64,000 nt of DNA from Candidatus Anammoxibacter sp. (GTDB lineage: Bacteria > Planctomycetota > Brocadiia > Brocadiales > Anammoxibacteraceae), in assembly GCA_021777105.1 (NCBI GenBank), contig JAIQZQ010000122.1:123527-187526 (forward strand). Direction: 5' to 3'. The position numbers and the translations under genes are program-made. Positions within the stretch are counted from its first letter, which is position 1. Each line of letters starts with the position of its first letter. A model generated the notes under the pieces. The model was not told the origin of the DNA and searched no databases. It was given only the letters and a program-made list of their open reading frames with translations. This document shows, piece by piece, positions 43,756 to 51,689 of this stretch.

Positions 43756-44463
43756 TTACCCCGTAATCTTTCTAAAAATCTCATCAAGCCCGCATTTATG
43801 CTCTTCCTTTAATTTGTCCGGCGTTGAATTGACCTGAATACTGCCTTTGGACATTATAATCGCCCTTGAACACACAGCCTCAACCTCGTCAAGAATATGG
43901 GTTGACACTATAATGCATTTATCTTTTGCCATATCGTTTATCAAAGCCCTTACTTCGTGCTTTTGATTGGGATCAAGCCCGTCTGTCGGCTCGTCGAGAA
44001 TTAAGACTTTTGGATCGTGGATCAATGATTGCGCAAGCCCTACGCGCCTTTTATAGCCTTTTGACAACGTCTCAATAGTCTGATGAAACACCGATTCAAT
44101 GGAGCACATCGTCACAACACGGTCAATTGCCTGCTTGCGCCCTTTGCCGAATATTTGTCTGGCGTCGCATATAAAGTTCAGGAAATCGTCAACCGCCATT
44201 TCATTGTACAGAGGCACATTTTCGGCAAGGTATCCAATGGATTGCCTTACTTCAACCGGATTTTCCAGAATGTCATACCCGCAAACAGAAGCTCCGCCGC
44301 TGTCAGGTTTCAGGAAACAGGCAACCATCTTCATTACCGTGCTTTTGCCCGCGCCGTTAGGGCCAAGGAACCCTAAAACCTCGCCTTTTTCAACATCAAA
44401 CGACACGCCGTCCACAGCCACAACAGGGCCGAAACTCTTGCGCAACTCTTTTATACTGATCAT
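43756..44463 (-). CDS. ABC transporter ATP-binding protein (GldA-like)
   Basis: 235 residues, cytoplasmic. Walker A GPNGAGKST (about 34-42), signature LSKGYKRRVGLAQ, Walker B VLILDEPTDGLDP and the switch H in STHILDEVE are all intact. It matches the CcmA/NatA/GldA class that energises ABC-2 exporters and is the natural partner of the permease, GldG-like and DUF4340 genes downstream on the same strand. ATG 44463 gives the usual MISIKELRKSFG opening. Confidence 0.92.
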   Translation of the reverse strand: MISIKELRKSFGPVVAVDGVSFDVEKGEVLGFLGPNGAGKSTVMKMVACFLKPDSGGASVCGYDILENPVEVRQSIGYLAENVPLYNEMAVDDFLNFICDARQIFGKGRKQAIDRVVTMCSIESVFHQTIETLSKGYKRRVGLAQSLIHDPKVLILDEPTDGLDPNQKHEVRALINDMAKDKCIIVSTHILDEVEAVCSRAIIMSKGSIQVNSTPDKLKEEHKCGLDEIFRKITG

Positions 44464-44872
44464 ATTTTATAATTATTAGCAAAAGTTGAATTTTTTTAAA
44501 AAAATTTCCGCTTTTATTGGAAGCTTCTTTTAGTCAACGAGAACAAAATCGAAGATTTAAAATCCTGATTAAATATTCATCGGGGAATTCGGCTCAATCT
44601 GATAAAAGATCAAACCGATAATTGCGGATAAAATGCCCACTTCCTGCAAATCAAAAATACTAGTATAATTTTCAGAAAATTGTTTGTCAACAAGGTCCTT
44701 TATATTTTTTTGAAATTATTTTGCATAGAGATGATACATGCCCCCTGCTCTATTTCGCGGCCTGGAATGGGCGCAACATAAAAAGAGGCAAAAATATGCA
44801 TATCAAAATTATTGACAAATATATATTATTATAATAATAATATTTATAAACAAAAAAGATTGGAGGTTAAAA
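44464..44872. other. Divergent upstream region of the ABC ATPase and htrA
   Basis: About 400 A+T-rich bases with no gene. It carries the htrA promoter candidate listed separately. Confidence 0.5.
44812..44843 (+). promoter_or_regulatory. Candidate promoter of htrA
   Basis: TTGACA at 44812-44817 is followed after 17 bases by TAATAA (44835-44840) in a run of TAATAATAATATT. The RBS GGAGG (44862-44866) precedes ATG 44873. The run of A/T makes the -10 position uncertain. Confidence 0.4.
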
Positions 44873-46372
44873 ATGAAGCAAAGAATTCAAATAGTTCTTT
44901 TTGTGTCTATCATTGCGGCTATAACGTTTGAAACGGCATTTCTTATTACAACATGCTCTGCGGCTGAAGCAGTATATCAGGAGTTTAAATGGAACGAGGA
45001 GCATTCTAACCCCGCCGACCGCAAAATATCAACCCTTCGGGAACTTAACAACACATTTGTTGAAATAGCCGGCAAGGCTAACGACACGGTAGTGACCGTT
45101 TTTACTGAAATAGAGATAAAGCCGCGCCGGTTGGATAATTACAGATTCTTTCAAAATCCATATGACCGGTTTTCACCTGATTTTTACGGCCAACCACAGC
45201 CTCCACAACAAAAAGATAGCGAATACCGACACGGAATGGGCTCGGGCGTTATTGTGAGCGAAGATGGATATGTTTTAACGAACAATCATGTTGTAAAAGG
45301 GGCGGAGGTTATAAAAGTGCGTCTTCGCGATAAACGCCTGTTTTCCGCAAAAGTGATCGGGACTGACCCCAAGACGGATATTGCCGTCCTAAAGATTGAC
45401 GAAAAAGGGCTCCCCGCTATAAAGTTTGCCGACAGCGATAAATTACAAGTGGGCGAATGGGTTTTGGCGATAGGCAGTCCCCTTGACTCAAATCTCGGCA
45501 ACACTGTAACAAGAGGCATTGTCAGCGCCGTCGGCAGGTCGCATGTTGGTTTGGCTGAATATGAGGACTTTATACAAACCGACGCCGCAATCAATCCGGG
45601 CAATTCAGGAGGCGCCATGATAAATCTTGACGGCAATCTGGTCGGCATAAACACCGCTATCGCCACCAGAAACGGCGGATTTCAGGGGATAGGGTTTGCC
45701 GTGCCCATTAATATGGCCCGAAACATTATGGATGCCATAATTAAGCACGGCATTGTCATTCGAGGCTGGATAGGCGTTTACCTTCAGGATATTAATGACG
45801 AGATGTCTAAAGCCATGCAACTTAAAACAACCAACGGGGCTTTGGTCGGCGATGTTATAGATACCAGCCCGGCTGATATTGCAGGCATTAAGGAAGGAGA
45901 CGTTATAACCGAGCTAAACAACGATAAAATAACCGACGCGGCTGAACTGCGCAACGATATTGCGTGCTTGGCGCCGGGGAGTGAAGCTATTCTGAAACTT
46001 TTTCGCAACAATAATGAAATAAATGTGGCGGTCAAAACCGGAAAACTGGAAGTTGATAGAATTGCGCCGGAAACGACAAAGGTATTAGAGGATTTATTTG
46101 GCTTTATTGTAAAACCATTTACAACTGAAATGGCTGAAAAATACAATCTGGACAAATCGTTAAAAGGAGTTATTCTTTCAAATGTCGCCACAACAAGCAT
46201 AGCCGCAAAAGCAGGGTTGCGCGAAGGAGACCTCATTGTAAAAATAAACCGCAAGAGCATGGGCAATATGGAGGAGTTTAACTCGTTTGTTCAAAAAATG
46301 AAACCCGGCGATTCCGTTTACTTTCAAGTAATACGCGAAAACAAGGGCTTTTTTGTCGCGTTTACTTTGTGA
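44873..46372 (+). CDS. htrA: Periplasmic serine protease of the HtrA/DegQ family
   Basis: 499 residues: signal peptide (cut near CSAAEA, about residue 32), trypsin-like protease and two PDZ domains. The catalytic triad is H139 (TNNHVVKGAE), D169 (PKTDIAVLKI) and S245 (NPGNSGGAMI). PDZ1 starts near 300 (RGWIGVYLQDI) and PDZ2 near 410 (VILSNVATTSIAAKAGLREGD). The family degrades or refolds damaged envelope proteins and can act in proteolytic signalling. The gene after it encodes a secreted chaperone-like fusion, which fits an envelope-stress role. Length and domains are typical of DegP/DegQ. Confidence 0.95.
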   Translation: MKQRIQIVLFVSIIAAITFETAFLITTCSAAEAVYQEFKWNEEHSNPADRKISTLRELNNTFVEIAGKANDTVVTVFTEIEIKPRRLDNYRFFQNPYDRFSPDFYGQPQPPQQKDSEYRHGMGSGVIVSEDGYVLTNNHVVKGAEVIKVRLRDKRLFSAKVIGTDPKTDIAVLKIDEKGLPAIKFADSDKLQVGEWVLAIGSPLDSNLGNTVTRGIVSAVGRSHVGLAEYEDFIQTDAAINPGNSGGAMINLDGNLVGINTAIATRNGGFQGIGFAVPINMARNIMDAIIKHGIVIRGWIGVYLQDINDEMSKAMQLKTTNGALVGDVIDTSPADIAGIKEGDVITELNNDKITDAAELRNDIACLAPGSEAILKLFRNNNEINVAVKTGKLEVDRIAPETTKVLEDLFGFIVKPFTTEMAEKYNLDKSLKGVILSNVATTSIAAKAGLREGDLIVKINRKSMGNMEEFNSFVQKMKPGDSVYFQVIRENKGFFVAFTL

Positions 46373-46392
46373 GCAAATTATTCATTAACTAA

Positions 46393-46590
46393 ATTGAGCG
46401 ATTCTTATCATCCTCCCCTGCCCCCTCCCATCAAGGGAGGGGGGAATTAAAGGTAAATATTTAAATTCAACATTCCACCCAACGGATGAAACTTTTTAAA
46501 ATTATGATTTAAGCCTAAACGCGTTTAAGACGCCAAATACCCCTCCCCTTAGTGGGAGGGGTCAGGGGAGGGGGTATTTAAATCACTCAA
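46393..46590. repeat. Composite C-rich/G-rich repeat, full copy
   Basis: Begins ATTGAGCGATTCTTATC, carries CCTCCC-TTGAT-like GGGAGG arms near 46410-46442, an A+T-rich middle with ATTCCACCCAACGGATGAA, and ends GGGAGGGG..GGGTATTTAAATC. Same family as copies at 47.99, 49.77, 52.57 and 56.7 kb. Confidence 0.75.
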
Positions 46591-46623
46591 CTAAGGTAGT
46601 AATTTTTTTTATAGGAGGTAGAT

Positions 46624-47739
46624 ATGTATAGTTGCAGAAAATTAAATAGAAAAAAAAACATGCGCTTTTTTGTGATAGCGTTTTTTTTAATTGCAGTGGG
46701 CGCACAGGCGCCGCTTTTGTTAAATCAAAATACCGCTTTTGCGCAACAAGATAATACAAATAAAACAGTAGATGAAAAAGATGATTTTAGAAGTATAGAA
46801 CGTTTAACAAAAGAGTTCGAGGAAGGCTTGAAAGACCGGGAAGATATATTGGATGATTATTTTGACGATGATTTTTTTAGAACTGAAAATGATCCGTTTA
46901 AGACTATGCGTGAGATTTGCCATAACATGTCAACGCGCCTTGCAAAAAAAGGTTTAAATATTTTTGCTCCAGTTTGGAGAAATTGGTATCCCAATAGGTT
47001 TAAATGTCGTGACATTGGGTATGCAACCGAGGATACAGGCGATAATATTGTTGCTACTTTCACAATACCTGGATTAAAACGCAAATCAATGGATTTAGAC
47101 ATAAATGAAAAAAGAATAAAATTGGAATGTGAAATAGATGGGAAGGTTAAAGAAAAGAAGCAAGATAAAAACATTAAACATAAATCGAAAAGTCATAGAA
47201 GTATCACGAAAATATTGCCGACGCCCGGCGGCGTTGATGCTAACAGTCCAAATATAAAGAAAAAAAAGGACAAAGTGATTATAACTTTTCAAAAACCAAA
47301 ACCTGTTATGATTGAGGTATCTGGGGATGTTGACGCAAAGCCCTCAAAGGATACAATGGTTGAAGAGTGTGTGAAACAACTATTAGAAACTAACGAATGC
47401 GCGGGCTGCGTTCTTTCCGGTGTCCAATTTTTCAAAGCAGACCTTTCACATGCAAACCTTAGAAAGGCAAACTTTGAAGGAGCTTACCTTTCAGGGGCAA
47501 ACCTTAAAAATACAAACCTTAAAAAGGCGAACCTTAGCGGGGCAAACCTTAGCTCCGCGCGTCTTACGAATGCAAATCTTAAGAAGGCGAGCCTTAAAAA
47601 TGCAAACCTTTACGGGGCGAACCTCGAAAATGCAAACCTTAAGAAGGCGGACCTTAGCGGGGCAAACCTTAAACAGGCTATATGGATTGATAAAACAAAA
47701 TGTGGCGATAAATCAATTGGCGCATGTATTCCTGATTAA
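46624..47739 (+). CDS. Secreted Hsp20-like domain fused to pentapeptide repeats
   Basis: 371 residues. A signal peptide with a long basic start (RKLNRKKNMRFFVIAFFLIAV) and cleavage after AFA at about residue 40 sends it out of the cytoplasm. After an acidic helical region, residues about 135-230 look like an alpha-crystallin/Hsp20 fold: ATFTIPGLKRKSMDLDINE, then ILPTPGGVDANSPNIKKKKDKVIITFQKP. Residues about 255-355 are some eighteen pentapeptide repeats (A[N/D]Lxx), forming a right-handed beta-helix. Good RBS (AGGAGG, seven bases from ATG). Placed just after htrA; probably envelope quality control, by inference. The domain pairing is unusual. Confidence 0.75.
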   Translation: MYSCRKLNRKKNMRFFVIAFFLIAVGAQAPLLLNQNTAFAQQDNTNKTVDEKDDFRSIERLTKEFEEGLKDREDILDDYFDDDFFRTENDPFKTMREICHNMSTRLAKKGLNIFAPVWRNWYPNRFKCRDIGYATEDTGDNIVATFTIPGLKRKSMDLDINEKRIKLECEIDGKVKEKKQDKNIKHKSKSHRSITKILPTPGGVDANSPNIKKKKDKVIITFQKPKPVMIEVSGDVDAKPSKDTMVEECVKQLLETNECAGCVLSGVQFFKADLSHANLRKANFEGAYLSGANLKNTNLKKANLSGANLSSARLTNANLKKASLKNANLYGANLENANLKKADLSGANLKQAIWIDKTKCGDKSIGACIPD

Positions 47740-47878
47740 ATCACGCAAAATAAACATGTATATTCCGCGTGATTTACACAGCCGTCCGCTACTCAACCAC
47801 CTCTCTTTTTAGAGGATATTGAAACGGGTTTTTCCACAAAAGTCCCCTCTAATAAGAGGGGATTTAGGGGTGTGTATC

Positions 47879-47983
47879 AATGAAAACTTAGCTGCTTGCC
47901 TGCTTTAGTGAGAATTATGCCCGGGGGGCTAAATGAAAACTTAGCTGCTTGCCTGCTTTAGTGAGAATTATGCCGGGGGGCTA
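47879..47983. repeat. 53-bp tandem duplication
   Basis: 47879-47931 and 47932-47983 are the same sequence except for one missing C, starting AATGAAAACTTAGCTGC. A diverged third copy lies at about 61396-61437. Confidence 0.85.
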
Positions 47984-47992
47984 ATCACAAAC

Positions 47993-48105
47993 ATAAAAAA
48001 TTTCACCCAATTAGCGGAACATTAAAATTAAATACATACCTTTAATTCCCCCTCCCTTGATGGGAGGGGTTAGGGGAGGGTGATAAGAATAGCTCAATTT
48101 ATACC
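47993..48105. repeat. Composite C-rich/G-rich repeat, reversed partial copy
   Basis: AAAAAATTTCACCCAATTAGC, CTTTAATTCCCCCTCCCTTG and GGTGATAAGAATAGCTCAAT match one half of the reversed copy at 56.8-56.9 kb. Confidence 0.65.
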
Positions 48106-48203
48106 TAACCCAGATAAACCGGAAAAGGTGAAAAGCAAAAGCGAATTAACCACTAATCAACACTAATAAAAGAGCAAAAGCGAAAACAAGATCAAGGAAA
48201 AAA

Positions 48204-48318
48204 GTTAAAAGCTGTAGCAGTCTTGCAGACTGCTTCTAAACGTTTTTGCTTTGCGATTTAGTGAAACTTTTAAAATATCTTGTCAAAAATTGTCAGAATT
48301 TGATTTATAAGATCCTAA
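48204..48318. repeat. Dispersed repeat with GCAGTCTTGCAGACTGC hairpin, reversed copy
   Basis: Reverse complement matches 63843-64000 over TTCTGACA-TTTTTGACAAGATATTT and CGCAAAGCAAAAACGTT, and shares the hairpin end with 51483-51540. Confidence 0.65.
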
Positions 48319-48320
48319 AA

Positions 48321-49742
48321 TCACGAAGCCTCGCCTTTATTCAGCTTTCTGCGAAGAGTGCGGAGGCTTATGCCAAGCAAACCGGCGGCCTTTGTCCTGT
48401 TGCCGTTTGTCTGTTTCAAAGTCTCCTCAATCAGCAGTTCTTCAACCTCGTCCAGTCGTGAACCAATTGGAATATAAACGCCTTCCGACTTCTGACCTGC
48501 GTCGCGGGTTTTCAGATCGGTTTGCCGTCTATCGTTTAATTGCGGCAAAATGTGGAATGGAAATATACGTTTAGCCCGTTCCGGCAGCAGAGTTGCCACC
48601 CGGGTCATTGTGTTTCTAAGCTCCCTCACGTTGCCCTTCCATGGATATTGCTCAAGTATATAAATCGTCTCCATTGAGAGTTCCGGATATGGCGGAATGC
48701 GCCCCATCTCGGCAAACGCCCTTTCCAGAAAGTGGACGGCCAGAAGCGCAATATCCTCTTTTCGTTTACAAAGAGGCGGAAGGTTTAAGCGCAAAACGTT
48801 TACGCGGTAATAGAGATCTTCGCGGAACAACTTGTCCTCAACCGCCTTTTCAAGGTCAACCCTGGTAGCCGTAACAACCCTGACGTCAATAGGAATAGGC
48901 ATATCTCCGCCCACCCTAAAAACCTGCTTCTCTTCCAGCACGCGCAAAAGGCGAACCTGAAGGTTTAAAGGCATATCCCCTATCTCATCAAGGAAAAGCG
49001 TGCCTTTATCAGCGGACTCAAACCTCCCTTTCCTTGCCCTTACCGCCCCGGTAAACGCCCCTTTTTCGTGGCCAAACAGCTCAGCCTCAACAAGGCTGTC
49101 AGGTATTGCCCCGCAATTTATAGGCACAAACGGCCCATCCGCCCGTTTGCTCAGCGCGTGAATAGCGCGGGCAATAATCTCCTTGCCCGACCCCGTCTCC
49201 CCTGTGACAAGAACAGTCTCATTTGAAGCCGCTATTTGTGTTATGTTTGTTAAAGCCCGTTGCATTGCCGGCGAGCGAAACAGAAAATAAGGTTTAACCT
49301 TTTTTATTAAAGGCCTTACAACCGTAAGCGATGTATTTTCTACGCCTCCCGGCCTTTCAATTCGCCCCTCGGCCATTCTTGCAAACCTGTCAAATTCAAT
49401 AGGCTTCTTTATGTAGTCGTCTATTACTGATCTGACCGACAATTCAGTTGGCTCCACTGAAGCCTGATCGTCTTCAAGCAGCAGGAAAAAGAGACTATCG
49501 CCGTACAATGATTTGTAATCGGAAATCATTGCGACAAACTTGTCGTCAACAAGCAGTATAGAAGCAATAACTATATTAACATGTTGATGCGCAAGCACGC
49601 CCGCAGCCTCCTCATACCCATTAGCCGTAAAGACCCGGGCGCCAAAAAAGCTCAGCCCGTCCTTAATCTCGCTTAAAGAATAAGCGTTCTCATCAGCCAC
49701 GAGAAATGAAAATCCATTTAAATCCGGTTTTTTATCTTCCAT
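48321..49742 (-). CDS. Sigma-54-dependent regulator, NtrC family, with degenerate receiver
   Basis: 473 residues. Receiver-like N-terminus (about 8-130), AAA+ domain with Walker A TGETGSGKE, the sigma-54 contact loop GAFTGA and Walker B GTLFLDEIGD, and a C-terminal Fis-type HTH (GNRTKAAGLLGISLRTLRRKL). In the receiver the usual acidic pair is AD (LVADEN) and the phospho-acceptor strand reads IVIASILLVDD, so the normal Asp is missing; control is unlikely to be by standard phosphorylation. ATG 49742 is chosen because the longer frame to 49820 simply translates a dispersed repeat. It activates sigma-54 promoters; targets unknown. Confidence 0.88.
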   Translation of the reverse strand: MEDKKPDLNGFSFLVADENAYSLSEIKDGLSFFGARVFTANGYEEAAGVLAHQHVNIVIASILLVDDKFVAMISDYKSLYGDSLFFLLLEDDQASVEPTELSVRSVIDDYIKKPIEFDRFARMAEGRIERPGGVENTSLTVVRPLIKKVKPYFLFRSPAMQRALTNITQIAASNETVLVTGETGSGKEIIARAIHALSKRADGPFVPINCGAIPDSLVEAELFGHEKGAFTGAVRARKGRFESADKGTLFLDEIGDMPLNLQVRLLRVLEEKQVFRVGGDMPIPIDVRVVTATRVDLEKAVEDKLFREDLYYRVNVLRLNLPPLCKRKEDIALLAVHFLERAFAEMGRIPPYPELSMETIYILEQYPWKGNVRELRNTMTRVATLLPERAKRIFPFHILPQLNDRRQTDLKTRDAGQKSEGVYIPIGSRLDEVEELLIEETLKQTNGNRTKAAGLLGISLRTLRRKLNKGEAS

Positions 49743-49768
49743 ATATAAAATGTATATATTTAATTTTA

Positions 49769-49935
49769 ATGCTTCACCATTTGGATGAAACTTTTTTACT
49801 TTATGAATTATCCCCTTCAAGAATAATTCCCGCCGGCACAGACAAGCCGCCCAGTTTCCATTAAAACCAAAACGCCCTCAAAAAGCCAAATCCCCCTCCT
49901 CTTAGTGGGAGGGGTTAGGGGAGGGGGTATTTAAA
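49769..49935. repeat. Composite repeat, partial copy upstream of the NtrC-like gene
   Basis: Contains CACCATTTGGATGAAACTTTTT (part) at the left and TTAGTGGGAGGGG with GGGTATTTAAAA at the right, matching the family at 46.4 and 52.6 kb. Confidence 0.65.
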
Positions 49936-49949
49936 ATCCATCATTTATG

Positions 49950-50159
49950 TTATTTCCGAGCCCTAACATCAGCAGAATACGAAAAAGCCGCTAAAATATC
50001 GTTATGCACGAGGTGTGGATATGCCTCTAAAATCTCATCCATTGACATCCCCTCAGACAGTTTTCTCAATATAAGTTCAACTGTAACCCTTGTTCCCTTT
50101 ATTATTGGTTTACCTAACATTATGTCAGGGTCGGAAACTATCCTATTCCCATATTCCAT
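49950..50159 (-). CDS. DUF433 antitoxin-like protein
   Basis: 69 residues of the DUF433 family, a small HTH-containing antitoxin group: RIVSDPDIMLGKPIIKGTRVTVELIL, then LSEGMSMDEILEAYPHL and NDILAAFSY, the full family pattern. DUF433 genes normally sit beside a PIN-like (DUF5615) toxin, but none is visible on either side. RBS AGGA lies eight bases before the ATG. Either an orphan antitoxin or a remnant of a module. Confidence 0.85.
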   Translation of the reverse strand: MEYGNRIVSDPDIMLGKPIIKGTRVTVELILRKLSEGMSMDEILEAYPHLVHNDILAAFSYSADVRARK

Positions 50160-50382
50160 TTATTTATTCCTGATATGATTTTGATTTTGATATAGACGAT
50201 TTATTTACGCTCATATTGTCTCATTTCCGGCTTGTCCGGGTTAGGTTATATAGATTTAGCTTTACCCGATTGATTATTATCATTTATAACTTTATCTTCG
50301 TCAATAGTTAAAATAACGCTTACCGGACGTTTTTTTCAATTAACGTCCGAAAGGCTATATTTAGAGTAGATTAACCGTGTTA

Positions 50383-50918
50383 ATGTTAAAAACAATACAA
50401 TTTGAAATTGCGGGCTGGAGCAATCTTGTAGATTTCTTCAACAAAAAAAGGCTAATGTTTTCCAGACAATGGGCAGGGAGCGGTCATTGGCGGAGAGTTA
50501 TGTTTTTATGCTTAAAGAGTTTTGCAAAAATGATTTGCAGAAATATGGACAGGGTATCGTGTTGTACGCCGGAGCCAAGGCTGAATTTGAAGGTTTGATA
50601 GAGATGATGAAAAACAGGCTTATAAACGGCAAGCCTTTTGACGGGTCTGATGATTTCAACAACATTGTAAAAACGGCGGTTGAGAAACGGATTTCGTTTA
50701 CCGGTTATATTGAAAATGATGTTATAGGGAAACAACGTGGATCGAAGAATCCATTGTTGACAATCGTGTCAAACGCGTCTGAATTGATCAAAGCAATTAC
50801 GGATGTTGGAAAGACCATATGGAATGAATACCGCTCGGTCACAGATGCGCGCAAACAGGAGCTGATAAACCAACTGGAAACCCTTAAATGGAAACCGTTT
50901 AGTGAAATTGGGGGTTGA
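50383..50918 (+). pseudogene. Hypothetical gene with a probable single-base frameshift
   Basis: A frame from ATG 50383 reads LKTIQFEIAGWSNLVDFFN then KKRLMFSRQ, after which the sense continues one frame over from 50469 as MGRERSLAESYVFMLKEF and runs to the stop at 50918. The joint CAGACAATGGG would be repaired by one extra A (CAA-ATG), giving one ~178-residue protein. The rest is helical with IVLYAGAKAEFEGL, TGYIENDVIGKQRG and KTIWNEYRS and ends WKPFSEIGG. Family not recognised. If the shift is real the gene is broken, or only the 149-residue part from 50469 is made; it could also be a sequencing error. Confidence 0.55.
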
Positions 50919-51005
50919 GAATAACTGTAAAATGCAAGGCGTTATATCCCGCATCGCAGATGTTTTTGGAAAGCAATGGAGATAAAGCGTTGTCGATTAG
51001 AAATT

Positions 51006-51236
51006 TCATACGGCTTCTACCAAAGGAATTTCGCGTTCCCTAACCGCCTCAGCCGCGTAATGCAACGCTTCAATTATATCTTGTTGATCAAGATCAGGAT
51101 AAGCCGCAAGAATTTCCTCGTGGCTCATACCGTCCGCTATCATATCCACCACTGTCGAAACTGGAATTCGTAACCCTCGCAAGCAAGGAACACCGCCCAT
51201 TTGGGCCTGGTTGGTTGTAATTCGGGTAAAGCGCAT
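51006..51236 (-). CDS. DUF433 antitoxin-like protein, second copy
   Basis: 76 residues: RITTNQAQMGGVPCLRGLRIPVSTVVDMI, then DGMSHEEILAAYPDL and DIIEALHYAAEAV give the DUF433 pattern. A strong RBS (AAGGAG, six bases from ATG) precedes it. As with the copy at 50.0 kb no PIN toxin follows. The two are only distantly alike, so they are independent family members and not a recent duplication. Confidence 0.85.
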   Translation of the reverse strand: MRFTRITTNQAQMGGVPCLRGLRIPVSTVVDMIADGMSHEEILAAYPDLDQQDIIEALHYAAEAVREREIPLVEAV

Positions 51237-51689
51237 ATTATCATCTCCTTAACAATTAAGATTCAATTCAGGTTTAAACACAACATTAAAGCCTCGTATT
51301 TGATTATAAAATTTAGAGGGAAAAGATTGATTTAATCATAACAGATATAAAGATAATGTTCAAAACTTGAATTTATATTCTTTAATGTTTTTTTGTTGCC
51401 ACAATTCAGTACGGCACAATGTTTACTATAGGGTTTCACCTCTTTGTTGGTTCAATGTCTCCGACTTGAACCAACAGCGCTCACAAAGCAAAAACGTTTC
51501 GAAGCAGTCTGCAAGACTGCGCCGGCTTTTAACTTTTTGCCTTGATCTTATTTTAGCTTTTGCACTTTTATTAGCGCTGATTAGTGAAAATTAGTGGTTA
51601 ATTCGCTTTTGCTTTTCCGGCTTGTCCGGGTTGGGGGAGGGTGATAAAAATCGCTCAATTTTTCTTAGACTATCTTGTTAAATGCCGGG
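51237..51689. other. Noncoding with dispersed repeats
   Basis: No gene seen in about 450 bases. It contains the AGCAAAAACG..GCAGTCTGCAAGACTGC repeat (51483-51540), a TTAGTGAAAATTAGTGGTTAA segment (part of the family at 62.5 kb) and TTCCGGCTTGTCCGGGTT near 51616. Confidence 0.6.
51483..51540. repeat. Dispersed repeat with GCAGTCTGCAAGACTGC hairpin, forward partial copy
   Basis: CAAAGCAAAAACGTTTCGAA then GCAGTCTGCAAGACTGC and GGCTTTTAACTTTTTGCC, matching the right end of the copy at 63.95 kb. Confidence 0.65.

Larger units (their letters stand above)
47740..48320. other. Noncoding repeat-rich spacer
   Basis: No gene seen. It holds a CCCCTC/GAGGGG hairpin near 47843-47862, the 53-bp tandem duplication (47879-47983), a reversed partial composite repeat (about 47993-48105), and a reversed copy of the GCAGTCTGCAAGACTGC family (48204-48318). 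Confidence 0.6.

Noticed and set aside
47420..47812. Second rightward frame rich in QTL and RRTL
   Set aside because: It is a frame shadow of the pentapeptide repeats and has no start context.
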